Part shown: positions 9,888-16,954 of the stretch, in pieces | Layout: every line of letters begins with the position of its first letter | Numbering within the stretch: the stretch's first letter is position 1 | Source of the DNA: Flavobacterium sp. | GTDB lineage: Bacteria; Bacteroidota; Bacteroidia; Flavobacteriales; Flavobacteriaceae | Direction of reading: 5' to 3' | NCBI GenBank assembly: GCA_016714905.1 | Contig: JADKBW010000022.1 | Span: forward strand, 1 to 34,152 | Length of the DNA: 34,152 nt | Made by a program: the position numbers and the translations under genes | Notes under the pieces: model-generated | The model's input: only the letters and a program-made list of their open reading frames with translations | Database searches by the model: none | Told to the model about the DNA's origin: nothing

Positions 9888-10274
9888 CTAGTCCATGTCA
9901 GCCAACTGAAACAAACTACTTTGACACTTAAAATTGATTAGAAAACGACGTGTTTTCGCATACAAATACATTTTAATGTCGTCGATTAGCATTACCGTAA
10001 TTGGATTTGATTTTTCGTCTTTACAGAGGTAAATGATTCCTTTATCTGGCAAATTAGTTTTAGAAACAATAGTAAGTTGATAGTTCTTGTCAATTTTTAA
10101 ATTGATCTTATCACTAGTAAATTCTACTGTTTGCGTAGCTATTTTTTCAGCAGTTCCCCATTCTTGAAGTTCATTTCTAGATTGAACTTGGTCAAAGGAA
10201 AAAAGCTTATGCTGCGCAATTCCTCTACATGGAAGTAAAGCTATAATAAAATAGAACAGGTTTTTAAAGGACAT
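9888..10274 (-). CDS. Small secreted protein of unknown function
   Basis: The 128-residue product begins with a probable signal peptide (MSFKNLFYFIIALLPCRGIAQ, cleavage likely after GIAQ). The mature part is about 107 residues, rich in beta-forming stretches (QTVEFTSDKINLKI, YQLTIVSKTN, PITVMLIDDIKMYLYA). I recognise no domain. It lies upstream of dapD in the same orientation, separated by 76 bases that contain the dapD -7 element, so it is probably transcribed separately. It is presumably periplasmic or on the surface. Confidence 0.6.
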   Translation of the reverse strand: MSFKNLFYFIIALLPCRGIAQHKLFSFDQVQSRNELQEWGTAEKIATQTVEFTSDKINLKIDKNYQLTIVSKTNLPDKGIIYLCKDEKSNPITVMLIDDIKMYLYAKTRRFLINFKCQSSLFQLADMD

Positions 10275-10338
10275 TTAATAGATTTTGGTACTGCAATAAC
10301 GCATTTTTATTTTAATTGGGGTAAGCACGCGAAATAAG

Positions 10339-10369
10339 TTGTTAACACTTTTATCAGCATTGTTAACAA
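10339..10369. repeat. Twin TTGTTAACAA-like palindromes
   Basis: TTGTTAACAC at 10339-10348 and the perfect palindrome TTGTTAACAA at 10360-10369 start 21 bases apart, about two helical turns. They sit in the 219-base gap between the small secreted-protein gene and ruvX. They could be an operator pair for either gene. Nothing in the window identifies the binder. Confidence 0.35.
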
Positions 10370-10493
10370 GTATTTGAACTTTATTAATTTCGGTCGGTGT
10401 AGACGCATCGGAACTAAGTGACATGGAACTCGCTAGATTTTGTGTACTTTTGAACAATCTAAAAATGGATTTTTGATATATTTTAAATAAAAG

Positions 10494-10909
10494 ATGCCAC
10501 GAATAATTGCTATTGACTACGGACAAAAAAGAACCGGATTGCTGTCACTGATGAGTTGGAAATCATTGCATCCGGTTTGACGACGGTGCCAACAGAAACA
10601 ATTTTTGATTTCTTACAATCTTATTTTAAAAAAGAAAAAGTATATAAAGTACTGATTGGTGAACCAAAACAGATGAATGGTCAGCCTTCTGAAAGCGCCA
10701 AAATGATTAACGATTTTGCAACTAAGTTTGAACAACTTTTTCCTCAAGTAAAAGTGGTACGAGTTGATGAAAGATTTACTTCTAAGATGGCATTGCAGAC
10801 CATGATTGATAGTGGACTTAGTAAAAAACAACGTCAAAATAAGGCATTGCTCGACGAGATCTCGGCGACCATCATGTTGCGAGATTATTTAACCAGAAAG
10901 ATGATTTGA
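10494..10909 (+). CDS. ruvX: Holliday junction resolvase-like / pre-16S rRNA nuclease RuvX (YqgF), one frameshift
   Basis: RuvX (YqgF) is the RNase-H-fold nuclease that completes 16S rRNA 5'-end maturation. The gene starts at ATG 10494 with MPRIIAIDYGQKRTG, which carries the catalytic Asp of the DxG motif. Frame zero then derails. Adding one A to the GGATT at 10536-10540 gives TGIAVTDELEIIASG and joins the main frame, which continues to 10909 with VLIGEPKQMNGQ, VVRVDERFTSKMA (second acidic site) and LLDEISATIMLRDYL (third Asp). Corrected length is about 138 residues, normal for the family. Because this gene is close to essential, a sequencing error is much more likely than a real mutation. 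Confidence 0.9.
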
Positions 10910-10997
10910 ATTTAGCTCAGTATTCTTTTTTCAAATTCAATTCCCATAAAAATTTGCTAATTATTTATTTCCAATTATTCCTTGTGCAATTTTTCAC

Positions 10998-11005
10998 TAT
11001 TTTTG
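10998..11005 (+). promoter_or_regulatory. -7 element upstream of def
   Basis: TATTTTTG matches TAnnTTTG and lies 49 bases before the def start codon. The nearest upstream TTG (10982-10984) is closer than usual for a -33 element, so this is a tentative call. Confidence 0.4.
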
Positions 11006-11054
11006 CCCACTACTTTAGCATTGTTTTGCCAAAGCGCAATTAAATTTTACTAGA

Positions 11055-11641
11055 ATGATTTTACCAATTATCGGTTATGGCGACCCTGTTTTGAGAAAAA
11101 TGTGCGAGGATGTTTCGCCTGATGATCACAATTTGAAGGAAACAATTTCGAACATGTATGAAACTATGTATAATGCCTACGGTGTTGGATTAGCAGCGCC
11201 TCAAGTTGGTTTACCAATTCGGTTGTTTATTGTTGATACAACTCCTTTTGGTGAAGATGATGACTTGCCGACTGAAGAACAAAATCAGTTAAAGAATTTT
11301 AAACGCACTTTCATCAATGCCAAAATGCTCAAAGAAGAAGGTGAAGAATGGGGCTTTAACGAAGGTTGTTTGAGCATTCCTGAAGTTCGTGAAGACGTTT
11401 TTAGAAAGATACCATCACGCTCGAATATTTTGACGATGATTTTAGTAAAAAAACAGAAGTTTTCGATGGATTGGTGGCACGAGTGATTCAGCATGAATAC
11501 GACCATATTGAAGGAATCTTGTTTACGGACAGAATTTCTTCTCTAAAGAAACAACTCATCAAAAAGAAGTTGCAAAATATCATGGAAGGCAAAACCCGAC
11601 CAGATTATAAAATGAAGTTTATTGCCAAGAAAGGAAGATAA
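11055..11641 (+). CDS. def: Peptide deformylase, one frameshift
   Basis: Def removes the N-formyl group from nascent proteins and is normally essential. All three family motifs are present: GVGLAAPQVG near 11178-11207, EGCLS (metal-binding Cys) near 11361-11375, and QHEYDH (catalytic HExxH-type motif) near 11489-11506. The first two motifs lie in one frame, which stops at 11488. The third lies in another frame that runs to TAA 11639-11641. One missing base near 11406-11409 (after AGAAAG) restores the sequence as REDVFRKDTITLEYFDDDF. Corrected length is about 195 residues, as expected. It probably encodes a working enzyme in the living cell. Confidence 0.92.
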
Positions 11642-11663
11642 TTTCAGTTGAATAGTAAATTCG

Positions 11664-11742
11664 CTTAACCGTTTAACCGAATTATCTAGTAACCAATTAA
11701 ACAAACACACGATTAAACGATTAAACAAATAAACGATTAAAC
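11664..11742 (+). repeat. Octamer-period repeat upstream of the DUF5606 gene
   Basis: The gap between def and the next gene is built on an 8-base period. CTTAACCG and TTTAACCG sit at 11664-11679, then AATTAAAC (11695), AAACACAC, GATTAAAC (11711), GATTAAAC (11719), AAATAAAC and GATTAAAC (11735). Units stay in register with a few diverged copies. The array ends 8 bases before the start codon at 11751, so copy-number changes could alter the promoter or leader. Confidence 0.7.
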
Positions 11743-11750
11743 AATAAAAA

Positions 11751-12290
11751 ATGAATTTAGAGAAAATATTAGCCATATCTGGAATGCCAGGAATTTACGC
11801 TTTAAAAATGCAAACTCGTACAGGATTTGTTGCGGAATCATTGTTGGATGGAAAAAGAGTGACTGTTGGTTTGAGAAGTAATGTTAGTTTATTAACAGAA
11901 ATTTCGATTTATACACACGATGCAGAGAAACCTCTAGCGGAAGTGATGCGCGCTATTGCAGTAAAAGAAGATAACGGTCCCGCGATTTCTCATAAAGAAG
12001 AAAATTCTAAATTAATCGCTTATTTTAAAGAGATCATGCCAGATTATGACGAAGATCGCGTATATCCATCAGATATAAAAAAGGTTTTCAATTGGTATAA
12101 TATATTGCAAGCGAAAGGTTTGGTTTCTAAAGTTGAGCCAAACGCTGCCGAAGAAGCACGGGTGGAAGAAATCGTTAAAGAGAAAGTGGCTGAAGCAAAG
12201 AAAACCAAAACGGAGGCAACCTCTAGTAAAAAGGCTACAGAAACTGCAGATGAAAAACCAGCTCCAAAAAAGAAAGCACCGAAAAAATAG
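11751..12290 (+). CDS. DUF5606 family protein with Lys-rich tail
   Basis: A 179-residue cytoplasmic protein. The first ~125 residues (MNLEKILAISGMPGIYALKM, VGLRSNVSLLTEISIYTH, and YPSDIKKVFNWYNIL) match the conserved Bacteroidetes DUF5606 family as I remember it; its function is not known. From about residue 133 the sequence becomes a charged, low-complexity tail (EEIVKEKVAEAKKTKTEA, ending PAPKKKAPKK), which suggests flexible contact with nucleic acid or ribosomes. This lies just downstream of def and before mazG. A hairpin terminator at 12316-12344 ends the unit. Confidence 0.75.
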   Translation: MNLEKILAISGMPGIYALKMQTRTGFVAESLLDGKRVTVGLRSNVSLLTEISIYTHDAEKPLAEVMRAIAVKEDNGPAISHKEENSKLIAYFKEIMPDYDEDRVYPSDIKKVFNWYNILQAKGLVSKVEPNAAEEARVEEIVKEKVAEAKKTKTEATSSKKATETADEKPAPKKKAPKK

Positions 12291-12315
12291 TAATCAAATT
12301 ACCTATAATTTAATG

Positions 12316-12344
12316 AATCCTGTCTCGATTTTCCTGACAGGATT
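12316..12344 (+). terminator. Rho-independent terminator after the DUF5606 gene
   Basis: AATCCTGTC (12316-12324) pairs perfectly with GACAGGATT (12336-12344) across an 11-base loop, followed by the T-rich TCTTATTTTT. It lies 26 bases after the stop codon of the DUF5606 gene. Confidence 0.75.
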
Positions 12345-12401
12345 TCTTATTTTTACACAAATCTTGTTTGATGTATGATCAGGCAAATTAACTTTATTCA
12401 G

Positions 12402-13175
12402 ATGAATTCAAAACAATTGCAACTCCAGTCTTTTGAACGTTTATTGACGATTATGGATGAACTTCGCGAGAAGTGCCCATGGGACAAAAAACAAACGTTC
12501 GAATCCTTACGCCATTTAACGATTGAAGAAACCTACGAACTCGGCGACGCCATTTTGAATCATGATTTGAATGAAATTAAAAAAGAACTGGGTGACTTAC
12601 TTTTGCACATCGTTTTTTACGCCAAAATTGGAAGCGAAACGGATTCTTTTGACATCGCGGATGTGTGCAATGATATTTGCGATAAACTCATTCACCGGCA
12701 CCCGCATATTTATGGCGATGTCGTTGTTGCGGACGAAGAAGAAGTAAAGCAAAATTGGGAAAAACTAAAATTGAAAGAAGGAAAGAAGTCTGTTTTAGAA
12801 GGCGTTCCTGCTGGTTTGCCCGCCTTGGTAAAGGCAAGTCGAATTCAAGACAAAGTAAAAGGTGTTGGTTTTGACTGGGAAGAACCGCATCAAGTTTGGG
12901 ATAAAGTTCAGGAAGAATTGAGTGAATTGCAAGTGGAAGTTGCGGAAGGCAATCAAGAAAAAATAGAAGCAGAGTTTGGAGATGTACTCTTCTCGATGAT
13001 TAATTATGCCCGTTTTCTAAATGTCAATCCAGAAGATGCTTTAGAACGTACAAACAAGAAGTTTATCAAACGTTTTCAATATCTCGAAAGTAAAGCTTCA
13101 GAAGTCGGAAAACCATTGATGGATATGACTTTAGCCGAAATGGATGTGTTTTGGAATGAAGCAAAAAAGTTATAA
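12402..13175 (+). CDS. mazG: Nucleoside triphosphate pyrophosphohydrolase MazG
   Basis: MazG hydrolyses NTPs to NMP and pyrophosphate, clearing abnormal nucleotides and influencing (p)ppGpp levels. The protein has two MazG repeats. The first carries RLLTIMDELREKCPWDKKQT, EETYELGDAI and KKELGDLLLHIVFYA (the EExxE...ExxD metal-binding set). The second carries KVQEELSELQVEV and EAEFGDVLFSMINYARFL. An upstream ATG at 12375 is in frame, but the conserved family N-terminus begins at MNSKQLQLQSFERLL, so I place the start at 12402 (257 residues). The following ABM-domain gene starts 2 bases after the stop, which indicates one transcript. Confidence 0.93.
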   Translation: MNSKQLQLQSFERLLTIMDELREKCPWDKKQTFESLRHLTIEETYELGDAILNHDLNEIKKELGDLLLHIVFYAKIGSETDSFDIADVCNDICDKLIHRHPHIYGDVVVADEEEVKQNWEKLKLKEGKKSVLEGVPAGLPALVKASRIQDKVKGVGFDWEEPHQVWDKVQEELSELQVEVAEGNQEKIEAEFGDVLFSMINYARFLNVNPEDALERTNKKFIKRFQYLESKASEVGKPLMDMTLAEMDVFWNEAKKL

Positions 13176-13177
13176 CG

Positions 13178-13477
13178 ATGATTCCACCTTATTATGCCGT
13201 AATATTCACTTCCATTCGAACCAGCTGCGATATTGAAGGATATCGTGAAATGGCCATTAAAATGGAAGAGCTAGCACGGCAACAAGATGGATTTTTAGGC
13301 GTTGAATCAGCGCGAGAAGACATTGGAATTACAGTTTCGTATTGGAGGGACTTAGAGTCTATAAAAATCTGGAAGCAAAATCTCGATCACATAGAAGCGC
13401 AACAGAAAGGAATAGCTATTTGGTATGAGAAATATAAAGTACGAATTGCTTTGGTTGAAAGGGAGTATGAAATATAA
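13178..13477 (+). CDS. Small ABM-domain (antibiotic biosynthesis monooxygenase-like) protein
   Basis: A 99-residue protein with the ferredoxin-like ABM fold pattern: YYAVIFTSIRTS, GYREMAIKMEELARQQDGFLG, ISVSYW-like ITVSYWRDLESIKIWKQNLDH, and IWYEKYKVRIALVERE. Members include small haem-binding or quinone-directed monooxygenases and many proteins of unknown function. It follows mazG by 2 bases and its stop faces the stop of the convergent crp/fnr gene with one base between. Function is not predictable from this alone; a stress or housekeeping role is likely. Confidence 0.8.
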   Translation: MIPPYYAVIFTSIRTSCDIEGYREMAIKMEELARQQDGFLGVESAREDIGITVSYWRDLESIKIWKQNLDHIEAQQKGIAIWYEKYKVRIALVEREYEI

Positions 13478-13478
13478 T

Positions 13479-14159
13479 CTAGCCCGCTATTTTTTTTAAT
13501 TTCGAAATGTCATTAATCACAATTTTCTTTCCATCTAACGCAATCAAGTTTGATTTATTGAATTCAGAAAGTAAGCGAATACAACTTTCCGTTGCCGTTC
13601 CAATCATTCCAGCTAATTCTTCTCTTGAAAGTTGTATATGTAAAGAACCATCCTCGTTCACCCCAAAAGTTTCATGCATATAAATTAATGATTCCGCCAA
13701 GCGTTCTTTTACCGACTTTTGTCCCATGGAAACCACGTGATCGTCGGCCTCCTTCAAATCGCCACAAATCGTTTTCATGACATTCATCGAGAATTGGTTG
13801 TTTTCATTAAAAAAACCAAGGATTTCCGCTTTTGGAATAAAACAAACTTCCATATTTTCTAAAGCAACAGCGCTAAGGTTGGCAACTTCTTCGCTAATCA
13901 TCGAGCGTTGCCCAAGCAATTCACCGGACTTGACCAATTTTACAATTTGATCCTTTCCGTTGGAACTTAATTTCGATAATTTACAAACTCCATCCTTGAT
14001 ACAGTATACACCGTTCAAAATATCTCCTTCTTCAAAAATGGGTTCTCCTTTTTTGATGGTATAAGAGGTTTTACAATTAGCCATTTTCAGAAGTTCGTCT
14101 TTGTTCAAAGCTTTCAATGAACTAAATTGACGGACGATACATTGCTCACATTTGCTCAT
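13479..14159 (-). CDS. FNR/CRP-family transcriptional regulator of the cco-hemN block
   Basis: The 226-residue protein has a cyclic-nucleotide-binding-type beta-roll (about 30-120), a dimer helix (about 125-145) and a C-terminal winged helix (about 148-220). Cysteines at positions 4 and 7 (MSKCEQC), 29 and 105 recall the four iron-sulphur ligands of FNR; the Cys105 context (LENMEVCFIP) aligns with FNR Cys122 (LETSMVCEIP). The FNR spacing is not fully kept, so oxygen sensing by a cluster is an inference. In the recognition helix (GTATESCIRLL) Glu190 and Arg194 match FNR Glu209 and Arg213, while Ile193 replaces FNR Ser212. It is divergent from ccoI with an inverted repeat between them, and is probably an activator of ccoI, ccoS-NOQPGH and hemN and a repressor of itself. 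Confidence 0.88.
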   Translation of the reverse strand: MSKCEQCIVRQFSSLKALNKDELLKMANCKTSYTIKKGEPIFEEGDILNGVYCIKDGVCKLSKLSSNGKDQIVKLVKSGELLGQRSMISEEVANLSAVALENMEVCFIPKAEILGFFNENNQFSMNVMKTICGDLKEADDHVVSMGQKSVKERLAESLIYMHETFGVNEDGSLHIQLSREELAGMIGTATESCIRLLSEFNKSNLIALDGKKIVINDISKLKKIAG

Positions 14160-14184
14160 AATAGATCATAATTTTCTACTGTCC

Positions 14185-14192
14185 CAAAAATA
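14185..14192 (-). promoter_or_regulatory. -7 element of the crp/fnr gene
   Basis: On the minus strand this reads TATTTTTG, an exact TAnnTTTG match, 25 bases before the start codon at 14159. The 18-bp palindrome at 14200-14217 is centred 23.5 bp upstream of its last G, overlapping where a -33 contact would lie. This suggests repression. Confidence 0.6.
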
Positions 14193-14199
14193 CGCTTTT

Positions 14200-14217
14200 A
14201 TATGATATATATCATAT
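14200..14217. promoter_or_regulatory. FNR-like operator between crp/fnr and ccoI
   Basis: ATATGATATATATCATAT is a perfect 18-bp palindrome. Its core ATGAT-N4-ATCAT resembles the FNR box TTGAT-N4-ATCAA. Its centre (14208.5) is 36.5 bp from the end of the ccoI -7 element, a class-II activator position, and the same distance recurs at the ccoS and hemN promoters. Confidence 0.75.
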
Positions 14218-14237
14218 TTTTTAATTTTTCATAATGG

Positions 14238-14245
14238 CAAATTTG
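14238..14245 (+). promoter_or_regulatory. -7 element of ccoI
   Basis: CAAATTTG differs from TAnnTTTG only at the first base. The expected transcription start is near 14250, which favours translation from ATG 14268 over ATG 14256. No -33 TTG is seen, which fits an activator-dependent promoter. Confidence 0.5.
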
Positions 14246-14267
14246 CATAGGTAAAATGAGCAAAGTT

Positions 14268-16643
14268 ATGGATACAAACAACTGTTTCCATTGTGGTTTA
14301 GAATTTAATAATGAAATAGTAATAGCATTTGAGGAAAAGAATTTCTGCTGTCAAGGTTGTAAAACCGTCTACGAAATCTTTAGCTTGAATGATATGACTT
14401 GTTATTATGATTTTGAAAAATCACCTGGAGCAACGCCAATAGACATTCAAGGTAAATATGATTTTTTAGACAATGAAAGCATCGTTTCAAAATTGCTGGA
14501 CTTTCAAGAAGATGCCACAGCAATTGTTTCACTTAACATTCCTCATATACATTGCAGCTCATGCATTTGGATTTTGGAGAATTTACAACGTCTTCAACAA
14601 GGAATAAATACTTCTCAGGTGAATTTTCCTGAAAAAACCGTTCGGATTAATTATAATCCCAAGATGGTGTCACTGAAAACAATCGTCAATTTGTTGAGCT
14701 CCATCGGCTACGAACCTTACATTAGTTTGGAGAATTACGAAAGTGGAAAAACAAAAGTTGATCGGACTTTGACCTACAAATTGGGCGTTGCCTTTTTCTG
14801 TTTCGGAAATATCATGTTACTTTCCTTTCCGGAGTATTTTGAAGTCAATGAATTTTGGCTCGACCAATATCGTGACTTTTTTCGGTGGTTAATTTTCGCA
14901 TTGTCTTTACCGTCTTTCTTCTATTCGGCGAGTGGATATTATGTTTCAGCCTATAAGAGTATTCGTTCTAAAATGCTGAACATTGATATTCCTATCGCTT
15001 TAGGTATTGTCGTGATGTTTATCCGAAGCACTTTTGATATCATTATGAATTATGGTTCGGGCTTTTTTGATAGTCTCACTGGACTCATATTCTTTATGCT
15101 TTTGGGAAAAATGTTTCAAATCAAGACGTACAGTTTTTTAAGTTTTGAGCGGGACTTCAAGTCGTATTTCCCAGTGGCAATAACAAAAATCAACAGTAAT
15201 TTATCAGAAGAATCGATTCCGATCTATGAAGTAAAAAAAGGAGATCGCTTGCTCATTCGGAACCAAGAATTGATACCAGTTGATGGGATTCTAATTTCGA
15301 ATAAAGCTGAAATTGATTATAGTTTTGTCACAGGAGAAGCCATTCCGATTACAAAAAACTCTGGAGATAAGGTTTTCGCTGGAGGAAAACAAATTGGACA
15401 AGTGATTGAAATGGAAGTTTTGCATTCCGTATCGCAAAGTTATCTAACACAGTTATGGAGCAATGATGTTTTTCAGAAGCATGTCGACCAAAAGCATAAG
15501 ACGATCACCGACAATATCAGTCGCTATTTTACACCGATACTTTTGTTAATCGCATTTGGTGGATTTGGCTATTGGATTTTCTTTAATGCAAATACCGCAT
15601 TCAACGTATTTACTGCTGTGTTAATTGTAGCATGTCCTTGTGCATTGGCATTAACAGCGCCGTTTACTTTTGGAAATGTACTTCGTATTTTGGGCAAGAA
15701 GAAACTGTATCTCAAGAATGCACTCGTAATTGAACAACTCGCAAAAGTAGATACGATTGTTTTTGATAAAACAGGAACAATTACCACAAACAAGAAATCA
15801 AACATTTCATATGTAGGAACCCAATTTTCAGCAGATGAAAATACACTTATCAAAAACGCATTACGCGCTTCAAATCATCCTTTGAGTAGAATGTTGTATA
15901 ATTATCTACCTGAAGCACCAAAACAAGAGGTACGAAATTTTGAAGAAATTTCAGGAAAGGGAATCAATGCGGTGGTAAATGAAGTGAATGTTAGAATTGG
16001 ATCGGCAGAATTTCTAGATTATGAGGATCATTTGAAAAATGAACAGACCACCGTTCATATCAAAATTGACGGCATCTACTACGGAAAATTCTGCTTTAAT
16101 AATGAATATCGCGAGGGTTTGTCAGCTCTTTTTGAAAAGCTAAGTAAGAATTATCAAGTCAAAGTCTTATCTGGAGATAACGAAGGAGAACGCGCTGTTT
16201 TACAAAATCTATTGCCACAAGGAACGGAATTGGTGTTCAATCAGAAGCCAGAACAAAAGTTAGAATTCATCAAGAAATTACAAGAAAGAGGAAGCAATGT
16301 CATGATGGTTGGAGACGGGTTGAATGATGCCGGTGCATTAGCTCAAAGCAACGTTGGAATTTCAATTGCTGAAAACGTTAATGTTTTTTCGCCAGCTTGT
16401 GATGCGATATTAGATGCGTCGCAATTTCGAAAAATTGATGCTTTTTTGAGATTGTCTAAAAATTCGATTACGACAATAAAAATGAGTTTTACAATTTCGC
16501 TGCTCTACAATGTAGTAGGATTATCTTTTGCTATTACTGGAAATCTGCTGCCTTTAGTGGCTGCGATTATCATGCCTTTGAGCACCATAACCATAGTGAG
16601 TTTTGTAACTTTGATGAGTAATTATTACGCAAGAAAAGTTTAG
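14268..16643 (+). CDS. ccoI: Copper-exporting P1B-type ATPase CcoI/FixI for cbb3 oxidase assembly
   Basis: This inner-membrane pump moves copper across the membrane for insertion into the CuB site of cbb3 oxidase. From the N-terminus it has a Cys-rich metal-binding region (CFHCGLEF, CCQGCKTVYE), a heavy-metal-associated motif HCSSCIW, transmembrane helices, the actuator segment (FVTGEAIP), the ion-binding CPC motif (VACPCALAL, at 15633-15641), the phosphorylation motif DKTGT (Asp codon 15765-15767), and VGDGLNDAGAL in the hinge. An in-frame ATG also lies at 14256, but the family N-terminus and the promoter position favour 14268 (791 residues). It is separated by 117 bases from ccoS, which has its own promoter. 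Confidence 0.94.
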   Translation: MDTNNCFHCGLEFNNEIVIAFEEKNFCCQGCKTVYEIFSLNDMTCYYDFEKSPGATPIDIQGKYDFLDNESIVSKLLDFQEDATAIVSLNIPHIHCSSCIWILENLQRLQQGINTSQVNFPEKTVRINYNPKMVSLKTIVNLLSSIGYEPYISLENYESGKTKVDRTLTYKLGVAFFCFGNIMLLSFPEYFEVNEFWLDQYRDFFRWLIFALSLPSFFYSASGYYVSAYKSIRSKMLNIDIPIALGIVVMFIRSTFDIIMNYGSGFFDSLTGLIFFMLLGKMFQIKTYSFLSFERDFKSYFPVAITKINSNLSEESIPIYEVKKGDRLLIRNQELIPVDGILISNKAEIDYSFVTGEAIPITKNSGDKVFAGGKQIGQVIEMEVLHSVSQSYLTQLWSNDVFQKHVDQKHKTITDNISRYFTPILLLIAFGGFGYWIFFNANTAFNVFTAVLIVACPCALALTAPFTFGNVLRILGKKKLYLKNALVIEQLAKVDTIVFDKTGTITTNKKSNISYVGTQFSADENTLIKNALRASNHPLSRMLYNYLPEAPKQEVRNFEEISGKGINAVVNEVNVRIGSAEFLDYEDHLKNEQTTVHIKIDGIYYGKFCFNNEYREGLSALFEKLSKNYQVKVLSGDNEGERAVLQNLLPQGTELVFNQKPEQKLEFIKKLQERGSNVMMVGDGLNDAGALAQSNVGISIAENVNVFSPACDAILDASQFRKIDAFLRLSKNSITTIKMSFTISLLYNVVGLSFAITGNLLPLVAAIIMPLSTITIVSFVTLMSNYYARKV

Positions 16644-16697
16644 AATTATATAAGTTTTTAAAATGATGTTCAGTTATTTTTAAGGGAATAAAGCAAC

Positions 16698-16713
16698 TAT
16701 GACAAATGTCATA
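16698..16713. promoter_or_regulatory. FNR-like operator upstream of ccoS
   Basis: TATGAC-aaat-GTCATA is a perfect 6+6 inverted repeat. Its centre (16705.5) is 36.5 bp upstream of the last G of the -7 element at 16735-16742. It is related to the palindrome at 14200-14217 and to the box upstream of hemN. Confidence 0.75.
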
Positions 16714-16734
16714 TTTTAAGAAAGTATTGCCTAG

Positions 16735-16742
16735 TATTTTTG
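16735..16742 (+). promoter_or_regulatory. -7 element of the ccoS-NOQPGH operon
   Basis: TATTTTTG is an exact TAnnTTTG match 18 bases before the ccoS start codon. There is no TTG at the usual -33 distance; the FNR-like box occupies the region just upstream. Confidence 0.6.
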
Positions 16743-16760
16743 TTAACATAAATTTAAGGT

Positions 16761-16952
16761 ATGAGTGTTATTTATCTTCTAATCTCCATCAGTATTATTG
16801 TGGCCATTGGCTTTTTCATTGCTTTTATTAAAGCAGTGAAATCTGGTCAATATGACGACGATTACACGCCATCGGTCAGAATGCTTTTTGACGATGAACT
16901 CATCAAAGACAAACCAAAATCAATAGAAACAACCCAAGAAAAACAAATTTAA
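16761..16952 (+). CDS. ccoS: cbb3-type cytochrome oxidase assembly protein CcoS
   Basis: A 63-residue single-span membrane protein. The N-terminal helix (MSVIYLLISISIIVAIGFFI) is followed by the family tail FIKAVKSGQYDDDYTPSVRMLFDD. CcoS is required for incorporation of haem and copper cofactors into cbb3 oxidase. It is first in the operon, ending 2 bases before ccoNO. Confidence 0.92.
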   Translation: MSVIYLLISISIIVAIGFFIAFIKAVKSGQYDDDYTPSVRMLFDDELIKDKPKSIETTQEKQI

Positions 16953-16954
16953 TT

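Noticed and set aside
10275..10526. 83-residue minus-strand ORF between the small secreted-protein gene and ruvX
   Set aside because: It overlaps the ruvX start on the other strand, has no recognisable domain, and its repeated VNN comes from the TTGTTAACAA palindromes. I treat it as chance.
11664..11742. CRISPR array
   Set aside because: The units are only 8 bases with no unique spacers, and no cas genes are seen.
14256..14267. ATG 14256 as the ccoI start
   Set aside because: It would lie only about 6 bases from the expected transcription start, and the family N-terminus begins at the second Met (14268).
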